The position numbers and the translations under genes were made by a program. DNA of 64,000 nucleotides from contig CM020618.1 in the NCBI GenBank assembly GCA_009829735.1, forward strand, positions 39,361,030 to 39,425,029, given 5' to 3'. Of this stretch, positions 10,203 to 20,851 are shown one piece after another. How positions within the stretch are numbered: position 1 is the first letter of the stretch; each line of letters opens with the position of its first letter. Below the pieces are notes generated by a model. The model was not told the origin of the DNA. It did no database searches and saw nothing but the letters and a program-made list of their open reading frames with translations. Source of the DNA: Pyropia yezoensis. Its lineage: Eukaryota > Rhodophyta > Bangiophyceae > Bangiales > Bangiaceae.

Positions 10203-11049
10203 TGTAAGGATTTCCCCCCTAATCCCATGCCTAATACTTAAGGGATAATATCTGGGACCTCTCCTTACAGATCCTGCCGAATCAACTCCTGGCAACATGG
10301 ATCAACTCCTTGTATTGTGGGGCATGACGCGGTGTACCTTCCAGACGCAAGATGAGTCAGCCGCTGTCTCACGGTGTCTGCCGGCCGCACGACAGCAGCC
10401 ATCGACAGCCCATCATGGCCTGTCGAAAGGCGCCACCGTCAGCACCCATGACGAGCCACATCTGCCACAGCTGGCGAGTCCGTTAAAATGTCCTCGCTGC
10501 AGCATTGCAGCGATGTGACTGGCTAGCCGGCTGGCCGATTCGGCCGACTCGATCGAATCGTGCTTACACGCCTCTCGGACCTTCGGGCCGACTGGCGTCT
10601 GGAGCCGGCTGGGGCGGCGCCCTAGGCGCCGCACGCCGGACCCCTTCGTTTGGGGCAAACTGGGGCTGCACTCCTTTAGTGCGCACGCCCGCCCATGCTT
10701 TGTTCTGAGAGCCATGCTTTGTTTTTGGGCCGTTTTGTGCCTACCGGTGGAGCGACGGGGAAACGCATGCTTTGGGGCACCTCGGGTGCCCCTACGCGAG
10801 TATATAGTGCGTGAGTGTCGGCGCCACCGGGGGAGACCGGAAGGGCAACCACAGACACAGACCAAAGACGACCTTCACCCTTTGAACCCTCTCGATCACC
10901 ACCGACGTCGCGCCGTCCTCTTCCCCAGACCCACCACCGTCACCACCTCCATCCTCTTCCCCGCACCCTGTCGCTCTATTGGCTGGCACGGGTCGCTGAC
11001 ACCATCACGAGTACGTTGAGGGCTGCCCAAGTGTGGGTGGTTCCTCACA
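10203..11049 (+). repeat. Chromovirus LTR 2 (shared)
   Basis: It is 847 bp and nearly identical to LTR 1. It serves as both the 3' LTR of copy 1 and the 5' LTR of copy 2. TATA box, dyads and intron-like opening are conserved. Confidence 0.93.
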
Positions 11050-11288
11050 TGTGGTAGCTTCAGGTAATTTGGCTTTTCTACCTGGCGGTGACTTGCGATT
11101 CCGTTTTTGATTTGGCTCTCCCTGCGATTGTGCAGTCGTGTTGCCCCCTACGTTCGGCTTGCCACGGGCATTGTAATACGAACGTAGCGGGTTCCACGAA
11201 TCACACCGAACGAACAATTTCCTGACACAACCCTTGTGGTTTTTTTTTCACGGAATTTTTCTTTTGGTCAACCGATTGTTGAATCCCA

Positions 11289-11669
11289 GTGAGATCCACA
11301 TCAGATTCGGAATACTCTTCCTCAGCACTGGCGGCCGGCCCGACATCCTCGGCGGCCTCGGCGCGCGATACCGGGTCCACGTCCCGTGGCACCCCCCCGG
11401 TACGCACACCCTCGACGATCCGCGCACCCCCGACGGTACGCGCACCCCCGACGACCCGTGGCGCCTTCACGGCCCACGGTCCGTCGGCACGCGGCCCCCC
11501 GTCGGCACGCGGCCCCCCGTCGGCACGCGGCTCCCCGCAGGCACACGCCCGCCCGAACACCCTTCGCCGTTGCGAACCCTGCGGTCGCGAATTTGAGTCG
11601 GTGGAACATTTCGAGCGGCACACACGTGGCAAGGATCATCACCGCACGCTGGCGCGCCGCACCGATTGA
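11289..11669 (+). CDS. U1-type zinc-finger reading frame in the chromovirus leader, copy 2
   Basis: Same 126-residue frame as at 5085-5465, with one residue different. The C2H2 U1-type finger (CEPCGREFESVEHF...GKDHH) is identical. Again no ATG, and an acceptor-like CAG immediately upstream. The near identity of the copies gives no information on selection. Confidence 0.48.
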   Translation: MRSTSDSEYSSSALAAGPTSSAASARDTGSTSRGTPPVRTPSTIRAPPTVRAPPTTRGAFTAHGPSARGPPSARGPPSARGSPQAHARPNTLRRCEPCGREFESVEHFERHTRGKDHHRTLARRTD

Positions 11670-12011
11670 CACCTGTTGACACGCCCCTGGATCTGGCCTA
11701 GGAGCCCGATTTTCCCCCATCCCCCCGCTTGGAAATCCGACACGACCCGACTCGGGCCTGTGCACGGACGCTTCTGAATAATCCGTTTGTGTGATTTCAA
11801 CCGAATTTCTTGTGCTTCTCGAAGTAGTGCTGTACATCATTTGGAACGTTGCAGCAACTAGCGCAGCACTTATCCAAATCGTGTACACCACTACTGCTGC
11901 AGACAAACTCCTATCCCACATCTCCGAGATCTTCCTTGGGGTCCTCCCCAAGCAAGTCTTGTGAAATCTGGGTTGTAAGTTTGTTTGCCTCGGACTTGAA
12001 CCCAAGACACC

Positions 12012-12881
12012 ATGGATGCACCAATCCCAGGGGGTGTCAACCCGGCCAATCCGGGCTCGGGCTCGAACGCACCGACCATGGAAGCCTGGACCCAGCTTAC
12101 CGCGTTTGTCGCGCAAATGAGCGAACAACTCGAGGCTCATAAGATGGAACTAGCGGACGCTAAGCAGCAACTGTCCGAAGCCAAGGCCAGGGCCACTACT
12201 AGTGGCATGAAATCCGCGAGGCCGAACAAACCCGTGGCTTTCTCCGGTAAACCTGGGACGGTTGAAGCGTGGTGCTCGCATATGGATTTCAATGTGCGAC
12301 TGAGTGACCCCGACGATGCGTGCAGTATTGCTTGCACCTTCCTCGACGGCGAAGCGTTCGACTGGTGGAAGGTCTACAGTCAGACTACAGCTGTCCCGAA
12401 CTGGGAATCCTTCCGTTCTGCTCTAATTCGCCGCTTCAGTCCACTGAACAAGACACAAGCGGCACGAGACAAGCTGCACTCGTGGCGCCAAATCAAAGAC
12501 GTCGGAACGTTCAACAGGACGTTTCTGAGCGTCCTCTTGGACATCCCTGACATCACGGAAGCCGAGAAGATTGACCGCTACACCCGAGGCTTGAAGCGGG
12601 ACATCTGGCAGGCTCTTTGTCTCAAGACCTACTCGGATCTTGAATCTGTCAAGACTGACGCTCTGCGCGTGGAGGCTGCCAAGGCTGGTGCCTCGACGCA
12701 CCTCGGCGGCACATCTGCGAGGCCATCCACGACGGGTGTCATTCCCATGGAAATCTCCAGCATCAAAGTCGAGAATCTCACGCCTGAAGAGCGTCAGCGC
12801 TACATGCGTGAAGGCCTCTGCCTCCGCTGCCGTGAGAAAGGACATATGGCCAAGGACTGCCCAAAAGGCCAGCGGAACTGA
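12012..12881 (+). CDS. gag: Chromovirus Gag, copy 2
   Basis: The 289-residue Gag is identical in sequence, as far as I compared, to the Gag at 5808-6677, with the same capsid domain and C-terminal CCHC knuckle. Same ATG context and same spacing to the LTR and to pol. It looks whole. Confidence 0.92.
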   Translation: MDAPIPGGVNPANPGSGSNAPTMEAWTQLTAFVAQMSEQLEAHKMELADAKQQLSEAKARATTSGMKSARPNKPVAFSGKPGTVEAWCSHMDFNVRLSDPDDACSIACTFLDGEAFDWWKVYSQTTAVPNWESFRSALIRRFSPLNKTQAARDKLHSWRQIKDVGTFNRTFLSVLLDIPDITEAEKIDRYTRGLKRDIWQALCLKTYSDLESVKTDALRVEAAKAGASTHLGGTSARPSTTGVIPMEISSIKVENLTPEERQRYMREGLCLRCREKGHMAKDCPKGQRN

Positions 12882-12904
12882 AGCAGCAACCGTCATCAAA
12901 ACCG

Positions 12905-15900
12905 GTGCCAGACGCTTCTTCGGTTCCTGAAAACATGTCGTCACCATTTGAAGGCCCGCGTCTCGGGCTTCTGCTTTCTACTGCCTCTGTCAATGGACAT
13001 CTTGTTAAGGTGCTGTTTGACGACGGATCTCCCATTAACGTCGTATCAAGGCGCCTCGTGAATGCCCTGAATGTGACCACGAAAGAAACGGACTTCGCGG
13101 CTAACATGCCCGATGGTCGCTCCCACGTCCTCGCAGAGACCATTGAACCCTTAGAGATTCACATCGGCCCATACCAAGAACGTCTTCGGTTTGCTGTATG
13201 CGACCTAAGTGCGTACGACATCATCCTCGGAAAGAAATGGCGTGACGACAAGGACGCCAAAATCAACAACAAGAAGAACAAGATCTCCTTCAAGTTTAAC
13301 CAAAAGAACATCTCCATCACTGCCTCCCTCAAGAAACCTCATGGCCTGATTAGTAGGCAACGCCTCGCCAAGGACCTTATTCAAAAAGTTCCTGTCTTCG
13401 CCATTTACCTGCAATCCGAAGATCCTTCCAGCACCTTTGACATCAATGCGATCAAAATGGGAGAAGCTGAAGACAAGAATGACGTCCGAGAGATTCTCAA
13501 CGAGTACGCCGACGTCTTCCCGGAAGAGCTTCCCGATGGACTTCCTCCTGAACGCAGTCACAAGTTTAGCGTCAAGCTTACGGAGGACGCTCAACCACGT
13601 CGCAGTGGCATTTATCGCCTATCTGAATGGGAACTCGATGAACTCAAGACACAACTTGCAACCCTCATACGAAAGGGGTTCATCCAACCAAGTGCCTCAC
13701 CGTGGGGCTCTTCTGTACTCTTTGCCGCAAAGAAGGACGGTGGCTGGCGAATGTGCATCGATTATCGAGCATTGAACAAAGCCACTATCAAGAACGCATA
13801 TCCCTTACCAAGAATTGACGACATCTTCGACCAACTGCGAAAGGCCAAGTACTTCACGAAGATCGACCTCCGATCAGGTTACCACCAGATCCGGCTTGAC
13901 CCTGATACTATCCCACTGACGGCGTTCCGAACAAAACACGGGTTCTACGAATTTACTGTGCTACCCTTTGGGCTAACAAATGCCCCCGCGGTCTTCATGA
14001 ACCTAATGAATGACGTCTTCCGACCCTATCTCTACGAGTTTATCTGCGTCTACCTCGACGACATCCTGGTCTACAGTGAAGCTTACGAAGATCATCTAAA
14101 GCACCTAAGGCAAGCCCTGGACAAGCTGCGAGAGCATAAGCTCTACGCCAAACTCAGCAAATGCCAATTTGCGCGAACAACTGTGGACTATCTCGGCCAT
14201 GTCATTTCCAACGAAGGCTTCTCTATGGAGGACTACAAGGTCCAAGCCATTCGATCATGGGCAACGCCACAGAGCAAAAAAGATGTGCAATCTTTCCTCG
14301 GCATGGTCAACTTCTATCGTCAATTTATTAAGGGAATGGCATCCGTGGCTGCACCCCTCACAAGGCTTACTGGAAACGTCGACTTCGAATGGAACTCTGA
14401 CGCCCAGAAGGCTTTTGAGCAACTACAAACCCTGACGACAAGTGCACCAGTACTGAGGCCATTCAACAAGAGGTACCCAATCTTCGTCTCCGCAGATGCC
14501 AGTGGGTATGCTGTTGGCGCTGTCCTTGAACAAGATGACGGAAAAGGACGACGCCCAGTGGCCTACTTCTCATTGACGCTGAACATCCACGAACAGCGCT
14601 ACAGTATCCGTGAGCGCGAACTGCTCGCAGTTGTACAAGCCATTCGACACTGGCGCTGCTACCTCCATGGAAGGTCGTTCGAGGTGCACACCGACCATGA
14701 GTCCCTAAGGTACTTGAAAACCCAAGAGAAGCTCAACGACCGCCAAGTCAAGTGGCTAGAGCTGTTGGAGCAATTCGATTTCAAGAACATCCCCATCAAG
14801 GGCACTTCCAACCCCGTAGCTGATGCTCTTTCAAGGCAACCACAAGACGCCCCCGATAAGCACGCTCCCAATCAAGATCTCCTTAGTCGCGTGCTAACCA
14901 AGACCATCGAAAGCCTACCCAAGAAAACTGAAATCAACAACCTCATGACCATAAGCCAAAGTGATCAAGACCTTGCCACCCTAGACCAAGAGTACAACGC
15001 GGATCCCGAGTTTGCCGACCTAGTCAAAGACCCGGTATCTCCCTACCGGCTTCACATGAGGTTTTTGAAACGAGGTGACCGTACGTGCATCCCCGTTGGT
15101 ACTCTACGCCAAAGACTACTCCATGACTACCACGACATCCCAAGCCAAGGACATATGGGAGTTAAGAAAACCACCAACGCTATTGCTTCCAAATACTACT
15201 GGAAGACAATACGGAAGGACATCCAAAGATACGTACAATCATGTGATTTGTGCCAGCGGAACAAAGCTGGCACCCATTCACCTCTGGGTCACCTCAAACC
15301 ACTAGATCCACCGAACCAACGATGGGCAAGTGTCTCCATGGACTTTATCACCCCTCTTCCACTGACCCAAAGGGGCCACAATGGCATTTACGTCATTGTG
15401 GACAGACTGTCGAAGATGATTCGACTAGCACCAATGAAGCCCGACTGTACTGCACCAGTCGTAGCGCAACTCTACCATGATCACGTCTACCGTCATCACG
15501 GTCTACCATCCGACGTCGTCTGCGACCGAGACCGTATCTTCTTCTCCAACTTCTGGCAGTCGCTCACCGAAATTCTCAAGGTCAAGATCAAGGCATCTTC
15601 AGCCTATCATCCCCAGACGGACGGACAAACCGAGATCATGAACAAGAAGATTGAACAAATCCTGCGAAACTTCGTGAACCATCATCAGGGTGATTGGGAC
15701 CTCTTCCTTGTTGCTGCAGAAGTAGCTTACAACCGGTCACCCAATGCGGTCACGACGTACTCCCCATTCTTCCTGAACTACGGCTTTGAACCAAGGACAG
15801 TACCTGTCGACATCGTCGAGAGCAAGGAATCGAAACTACCAGCAGTCTCAGATTGGCTAAGCAGTCTGCAAAAAGCTCAGGAGACTGCCATTACCGCTAT

Positions 15901-16396
15901 CAAGAAGGCCAATGAGACGCGCTCGGCGTACGCTAACCGTCGACGCCGACCATGTACGATCGCTGTCGACGACCTCGTGCTCCTGAGCACCAAGAACCTT
16001 ATGCCGGACGCCTTCCAGGGCGCTCACAAGTTGATGCCCAAGTTTTCGGGACCATACCGAGTCACTGAAATCATCAATGATGTTACGTTCCGTCTGGATC
16101 TGCCTCAAGCAGTCCTTGATCGAAAGGTGCACAACGCCTTTCACGCCAGTCTACTCAAGCCGTACAACGCTGATCCGTATGGTCGACTTCCTCCCGCTCC
16201 AGCTCCGGTAGCATTTCCGGACGGATCGGTCGAGTACGAAGTGGACTCCATTATTCGGTCACGAAAACGCCGTGGACGACTGCAGTACCTGGTCAAGTGG
16301 AAAGGCTGCGATGTCAGTGAGAACACCTGGCTAACCACGCAAGACCTCGACAACGCACCTGAGGTTCTCGACGCCTTCCTTCGACGCACGTCCTAA
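12905..16396 (+). CDS. pol: Chromovirus Pol, copy 2
   Basis: A frame of about 1163 residues with the same order of protease, reverse transcriptase (YLDDIL), RNase H, integrase and chromodomain as the Pol at 6701-10192. Only a few conservative residue differences from copy 1 were seen. It looks whole. A polypurine tract (16395-16406) overlaps its end just before LTR 3. Confidence 0.94.
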   Translation: MPDASSVPENMSSPFEGPRLGLLLSTASVNGHLVKVLFDDGSPINVVSRRLVNALNVTTKETDFAANMPDGRSHVLAETIEPLEIHIGPYQERLRFAVCDLSAYDIILGKKWRDDKDAKINNKKNKISFKFNQKNISITASLKKPHGLISRQRLAKDLIQKVPVFAIYLQSEDPSSTFDINAIKMGEAEDKNDVREILNEYADVFPEELPDGLPPERSHKFSVKLTEDAQPRRSGIYRLSEWELDELKTQLATLIRKGFIQPSASPWGSSVLFAAKKDGGWRMCIDYRALNKATIKNAYPLPRIDDIFDQLRKAKYFTKIDLRSGYHQIRLDPDTIPLTAFRTKHGFYEFTVLPFGLTNAPAVFMNLMNDVFRPYLYEFICVYLDDILVYSEAYEDHLKHLRQALDKLREHKLYAKLSKCQFARTTVDYLGHVISNEGFSMEDYKVQAIRSWATPQSKKDVQSFLGMVNFYRQFIKGMASVAAPLTRLTGNVDFEWNSDAQKAFEQLQTLTTSAPVLRPFNKRYPIFVSADASGYAVGAVLEQDDGKGRRPVAYFSLTLNIHEQRYSIRERELLAVVQAIRHWRCYLHGRSFEVHTDHESLRYLKTQEKLNDRQVKWLELLEQFDFKNIPIKGTSNPVADALSRQPQDAPDKHAPNQDLLSRVLTKTIESLPKKTEINNLMTISQSDQDLATLDQEYNADPEFADLVKDPVSPYRLHMRFLKRGDRTCIPVGTLRQRLLHDYHDIPSQGHMGVKKTTNAIASKYYWKTIRKDIQRYVQSCDLCQRNKAGTHSPLGHLKPLDPPNQRWASVSMDFITPLPLTQRGHNGIYVIVDRLSKMIRLAPMKPDCTAPVVAQLYHDHVYRHHGLPSDVVCDRDRIFFSNFWQSLTEILKVKIKASSAYHPQTDGQTEIMNKKIEQILRNFVNHHQGDWDLFLVAAEVAYNRSPNAVTTYSPFFLNYGFEPRTVPVDIVESKESKLPAVSDWLSSLQKAQETAITAIKKANETRSAYANRRRRPCTIAVDDLVLLSTKNLMPDAFQGAHKLMPKFSGPYRVTEIINDVTFRLDLPQAVLDRKVHNAFHASLLKPYNADPYGRLPPAPAPVAFPDGSVEYEVDSIIRSRKRRGRLQYLVKWKGCDVSENTWLTTQDLDNAPEVLDAFLRRTS

Positions 16397-16406
16397 GGGG
16401 GGGAGG

Positions 16407-17253
16407 TGTAAGGATTTCCCCCCTAATCCCATGCCTAATACTTAAGGGATAATATCTGGGACCTCTCCTTACAGATCCTGCCGAATCAACTCCTGGCAAC
16501 ATGGATCAACTCCTTGTATTGTGGGGCATGACGCGGTGTACCTTCCAGACGCAAGATGAGTCAGCCGCTGTCTCACGGTGTCTGCCGGCCGCACGACAGC
16601 AGCCATCGACAGCCCATCATGGCCTGTCGAAAGGCGCCACCGTCAGCACCCATGACGAGCCACATCTGCCACAGCTGGCGAGTCCGTTAAAATGTCCTCG
16701 CTGCAGCATTGCAGCGATGTGACTGGCTAGCCGGCTGGCCGATTCGGCCGACTCGATCGAATCGTGCTTACACGCCTCTCGGACCTTCGGGCCGACTGGC
16801 GTCTGGAGCCGGCAGGGGCGGCGCCCTAGGCGCCGCACGCCGAACCCCTTCGTTTGGGGCAAACTGGGGCTGCACTCCTTTAGTGCGCACGCCCGCCCAT
16901 GCTTTGTTCTGATAGCCATGCTTTGTTTTTGGGCCGTTTTGTGCCTACCGGTGGAGCGACGGGGAAACGCATGCTTTGGGGCACCTCGGGTGCCCCGACG
17001 CGAGTATATAGTGCGTGAGTGTCGGCGCCACCGGGGGAGACCGGAAGGGCAACCACAGACACAGACCAAAGACGACCTTCACCCTTTGAACCCTCTCGAT
17101 CACCACCGACGTCGCGCCGTCCTCTTCCCCAGACCCACCACCGTCACCACCTCCATCCTCTTCCCCGCACCCTGTCGCCCTATTGGCTGGCACGGGTCGC
17201 TGACACCATCACGAGTACGTTGAGGGCTGCCCAAGTGTGGGTGGTTCCTCACA
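16407..17253 (+). repeat. Chromovirus LTR 3
   Basis: The 847-bp LTR closes the array and ends at CCTCACA before unrelated sequence at 17254. It carries slightly more differences from LTR 1 and LTR 2 than they do from each other. No 5-bp target duplication pairs it with 3994-3998 or 3858-3862. Confidence 0.93.
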
Positions 17254-17630
17254 ACACACCCCCATCACGACCGCGGACGTCGTGGGGCACCCACTTGTCA
17301 GCGCCTCGCAAGCGCTCTGAGCGTGCGTTGTTTTGGTGCGCCTGAGGCGCAGCACTCTGCGCATGCGCTATTTGGGGTGCCTGGGAGGCGCCTGGCCTGA
17401 GACAGCCGGCGCGCCCGGTGCCCCCCGCCCCCTTTCCCCCACAGTGGGCCAGTGGACCGCCCCCCACTCTACAGCAGAAAACCCGTCGAGCTCACCGACA
17501 CTGATCAGAGGACCCCCCTGAGGGATCGGTCCTGCTTTTTGCCCCGCGAAGAATCTCCCGGCGAGGAAGGGAGGATCTGCCACCCGATGCGCCACACGTC
17601 GCAGTCGTTGCAAATGGTGCTCCTCTGTGA
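17254..17630. other. Unassigned flank of the chromovirus array
   Basis: GC-rich sequence with no recognisable gene and no continuation of the ankyrin repeats. GCGCCTGAGGCGC and similar short dyads occur near 17338 and 17389. Confidence 0.4.
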
Positions 17631-18047
17631 TTGGACAGGTACCCCCTATCTACACCTTTCTCAGTCGGGATAGCATGGGGGCCTTATTTCTATGCATCGG
17701 CATGCGCAGGGAGGTGCAACGAACCGTACGTGGGCGCTGTGGGAGTGGACATCACCGCCTGCGTTGACGCTGCCGCTGATTGCTCGTGCCGCGAGTCTGT
17801 GTTGGCCAAACTCTCGCGCCAGTCCACGAAGGTGTCTCTCCGGACGGCTGAGGGGCTCACATGCAAATCGCAGGTGGCAGATGGCAAGCGGTGGTTGCGC
17901 AAGGCGACGCGCTGTAGACCACGCGTTCCTTCCACGGGAATCCGTGTCGAGGCCGCACAGGCAAGAGATGTAAAATTTTGGGGTCAGCGAGGGCGGCTCG
18001 TCTGGCGCTACACCGCAAACTTCAGCGTGAAGTTCAGTCCAAAATAA
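17631..18047 (+). CDS. Uncertain frame, possible Cache-like domain fragment
   Basis: A frame of about 138 codons without an ATG. It opens after an acceptor-like TTGGACAG at 17638, so it would be an internal or last exon. The stretch PFSVGIAWGPYFYASACAG followed by YVGAVGVDITACVD resembles the end of an extracellular Cache sensor domain, where a GVVGVDI-type strand is typical. Five cysteines are clustered in it, suggesting a secreted or extracellular part. No upstream exon was identified. It could equally be a chance frame. Confidence 0.3.
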   Translation: MDRYPLSTPFSVGIAWGPYFYASACAGRCNEPYVGAVGVDITACVDAAADCSCRESVLAKLSRQSTKVSLRTAEGLTCKSQVADGKRWLRKATRCRPRVPSTGIRVEAAQARDVKFWGQRGRLVWRYTANFSVKFSPK

Positions 18048-20094
18048 TATGTGCGGCGGATGATCTCTCAACCGGCACAGAGGCCCTCCAGCCGCCGCTG
18101 GTCGCACCGAAACAGAAACGTTGTCATTGAAAGACTAGAAATCACATTGGGCGATCCTCCGGAGCTGCTGGACTCCTCCGGCAGAGCCGTGCATGGCGGT
18201 GACGTGTGCTCCCACGCCAGAGAGCGCCCGTCCGCCTCGGTCGCGGACCACCGCACAAGCTTCCGCGCATCCCTCTCCAGGGACGAGCACATCCTGTCGC
18301 CAAGTGTACCGCGCGTGATTGCCCGCCACGTTTCTGCACGTGGCACCCTGAATCCATGGTTCACTGCTTAGCCCATCGTAATCTTGCAACGTGTCTGAAC
18401 AATATGCGAAACATTTAACGGATGTGGGTAGTATCGCAGCATTCTAGACGAAACCACGTACCTTTGGGCACAACTTGGGGTACTTCGGCGCTGTCCGTGG
18501 TTCAACGGTGGGGCTGTGGACGACGAGCGGCAGCGGCCGTCGCGGCCGCGAGAACACACGCGACCGCCAATACCGACTCCCAATATGTTCAGATGGACCT
18601 GTTTTAAGCATGTAGCCCCTGTCCCCGCATCAAGTATAATCGTCGCTGTCTTTGCGTATGGCTCACGGATGGCTCGACCCCGTCCGCCAACCGCAGGCGG
18701 CCACGTTGTCCTACGTGGCATCCTGAAATGGCCATTTCAGAGCTCTGGGGCGACGTCGCTAGACGTGCTCTAGTGCCCATGATTCCCTGCAGACAGCTAC
18801 TGGCTGTCGACTGAGCCGGCTTCTTCTCGCGTGATCCATCCAGTAGCCGGGGAAGTTCGCGGGGAAGTGGAAGGCATCCAGCCGAGCCCGACCGCGACTC
18901 GTACACAGCTACGCCGCGCGCGCCTCTCGTGGCACGCCCGGCAGACTGCCATACGCTTAAGCGTGTACGCGCTTATGGCGGGAGGACCCCGCCGACGCAC
19001 CGTACTCGGTGAGGTCATGGCCGTGGGCCGCGCCGTTCTCCCCGTTCCCCCCCCCGCCCACCTCACCAGGCACACAGTCTGTAGACTGGCGGCCGGCGCA
19101 GCCGGCTGCCTTCCTCCCCACCAACCCGCTCCCTCCCCCCCACTCACCCAGCTCTTCCACCCCATTCAATGAGCTCCCGCTGCCGTCTGCCGCCCGCAGG
19201 GCTGCCCTCCCGGCGGCAGGTCCCCCTTTGCGGGCTCGCCCGTCCAGCCGCCCACCCCCCCCCCCCCTGCCTCCTCCTTCGGCTCCCGTCCCCCATTCTG
19301 AGCCGCAAGGCCCCCCCCCCCCCCCGCTCACCCGGCTCTTTCCGCTCCTGCGCACTCGGGCCCCATTCAATGAGCCAGCCCGTGCGTCGTCTGCCATCCA
19401 TGGCCCGCCCTCCTTCCTCCCGCATGAGGCTCCCCCCCTTCCGTCGGCAGCCCAATCTCCCCACCGCCTCCCTCCTCTACATTGCGGAATGCCTTTTCCC
19501 CACTCCCCCGCCCAGCCATCCGTTCCCTCCAGGCCCCCTCCATCCCCACACTCAATCCATTCAATGGGCTGTGACGCGCCCTTCTCATCCATGGGTAACC
19601 TGCCCCGCGCGGCCGCCGCCCCCACCGCCACTGCTTCACCTGGCCCCCGCCTCTGTCCCGCCCCTCCCTGCTGTCCCTTTTCCATCCACCGCGACCCACA
19701 CGACGTGCGACGGCGCAGCATGCTGCAAAGCGGCGGGTGGGCACCACCCCCGCTTCTCTCCAGGGCTGGGCTGCCGACGCGCCCGTCGTCCCCCGTGGTT
19801 TGACCAGCCGGGGGAGGGCGGGCAGGGGGCGTCATGGCCGGCGGCTCGCGCCGACGGGGAAGGGCGAGGGGTGGGTCCTGCTGTACGCTGCCCAGGGTGG
19901 TACCAGCCTCTGTCGGCGGGGGGGGGGGGGGGGGGTGGCGGCGCGGAACGAGCCGCCTCCAGCGTGCGCGCGGGCCGGCGCGTCTGCGGCGCCCGCCCGG
20001 GCACTGGCCGCCACCCCTCAGAGGGCGAACCCAGCACTGGGCGCTCCTCCCTTCCCGCCGGCCGGCCGGGCGGTCGGGCGGTCTGGGTGGGGGC
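18048..20094. other. Unassigned GC-rich stretch with approximately 200-bp repeats
   Basis: Frames of 264-414 codons in 18957-20201 overlap on both strands and are pure low-complexity (Pro/Ser-rich on plus, Gly/Arg-rich on minus), so I do not call them. The word CATTCAATG recurs at 19163, 19364 and 19558 (third copy CATTCAATGG), each in a similar CT-rich setting, suggesting about three diverged 195-200-bp units. Long C or G runs lie at about 19257, 19311 and 19918. Confidence 0.4.
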
Positions 20095-20102
20095 CATAAA
20101 AG
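20095..20102 (+). promoter_or_regulatory. TATA-like box of the glycine-rich protein gene
   Basis: CATAAAAG stands alone in very GC-rich DNA, 228 bp before the ATG at 20330. The likely leader between them is CA-rich and includes a long C run near 20218. The position suggests a transcription start near 20130. Confidence 0.5.
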
Positions 20103-20329
20103 CGCCCGGTCACTCTGGGAAAGGCAGCCCCCTACCAGAGCACCCAACTCACCGCAACCACCACTCCACCGCCACCCCATCACCGGAGTAGCCCAAGACA
20201 AGCAAACCTCCTCTTCCCCCCCCCCCCCCCCCCCCCAGCTTTTTACCTGTCACCAACCCCGCCCGCGCTCCAGCTGTTGTTCCTGCTGCACCACTGCTGC
20301 GCTCTTCCACCCCGGCGAGCGCTTACAAG

Positions 20330-20851
20330 ATGAAGTTCTCCACCGCTGTTGCCGCTGTGGCGGCCACCACCGCGGTCTGCGCGTCGGTCGTGGCGGCCGC
20401 CCCGCCGCCGCTCACCCGCGCGGCAGTAGCCTACCATGCCCCGGCGGGGATGAGGGGGACGGGCGGCAACGCCGGGCGCCTGGCCGCCGTGTCGCGCCAG
20501 GAGGAGGGCGGCGGCGGCGGCGGCGGCGACGATGGAAAGTGGAACGGCGGCGACCAAGGGGAATGGGAGGGCGGCGACGATGGGGAATGGGAGGGCGGCG
20601 ACGGTGGGAAGTGGGAGGGCGGCCCCGACGGGGAGTGGGAGGGCGGCCCTGACGGGGAAGCGGAGGGCGGCGGCCCTGTTGGCAAGGGCGACGGGCCCGC
20701 CCCCCGGGGCCGCCACGGGCGGTACGGGTATGGCGGGTACGGCGGGTATGGCGGCTGGGGGTACCCTGGCTGGGGGTATGGCGGCTATGGCGGCTACGGC
20801 TGGGGCGGCTGGGGCGGCTGGGGCGGCTACTACGGCCGCGGGTGGTACTGA
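20330..20851 (+). CDS. Secreted glycine-rich repeat protein
   Basis: The 173-residue protein starts at ATG in ACAAGATGAAG. Residues 1-23 form a signal peptide (MKFSTAVAAVAA then VCASVVAA). A Gly-rich hinge leads to about six copies of a GEWEGG(D/P)(D/G) unit (about residues 62-115), acidic with regularly spaced Trp. A basic linker (PAPRGRHGRYG) precedes a C-terminal run of GYGGYGGWGYPGWGYGG-type aromatic-glycine repeats to the end. This is the build of a structural wall or matrix protein; Tyr and Trp in glycine repeats can support cross-linking or beta-stacked assembly. Family is not known to me. The stand-alone gene has its own TATA-like box and no intron. Mis-sequenced G runs could alter repeat number. 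Confidence 0.8.
   Translation: MKFSTAVAAVAATTAVCASVVAAAPPPLTRAAVAYHAPAGMRGTGGNAGRLAAVSRQEEGGGGGGGDDGKWNGGDQGEWEGGDDGEWEGGDGGKWEGGPDGEWEGGPDGEAEGGGPVGKGDGPAPRGRHGRYGYGGYGGYGGWGYPGWGYGGYGGYGWGGWGGWGGYYGRGWY

Larger units (their letters stand above)
3999..17253 (+). mobile_element. Tandem Ty3/gypsy chromovirus array (two internal regions, three LTRs)
   Basis: Three 847-bp LTRs (3999, 10203 and 16407) alternate with two internal regions offset by exactly 6204 bp. Each internal region carries a zinc-finger frame in the leader, gag, and a single pol frame ordered protease, reverse transcriptase, RNase H, integrase, chromodomain. That order and the C-terminal chromodomain mark a Ty3/gypsy chromovirus. 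The two copies differ at only a handful of bases and both look whole. LTR1 and LTR2 differ at about two sites and LTR3 at about half a dozen by eye, so the array is young. The shared middle LTR suggests unequal recombination between LTRs, or possibly an assembly effect. Confidence 0.93.

Noticed and set aside
18957-20201. 414-codon minus-strand Gly/Arg-rich frame
   Set aside because: Complement of CT-rich low-complexity DNA with G runs; contains the promoter of the glycine-rich gene on the other strand.
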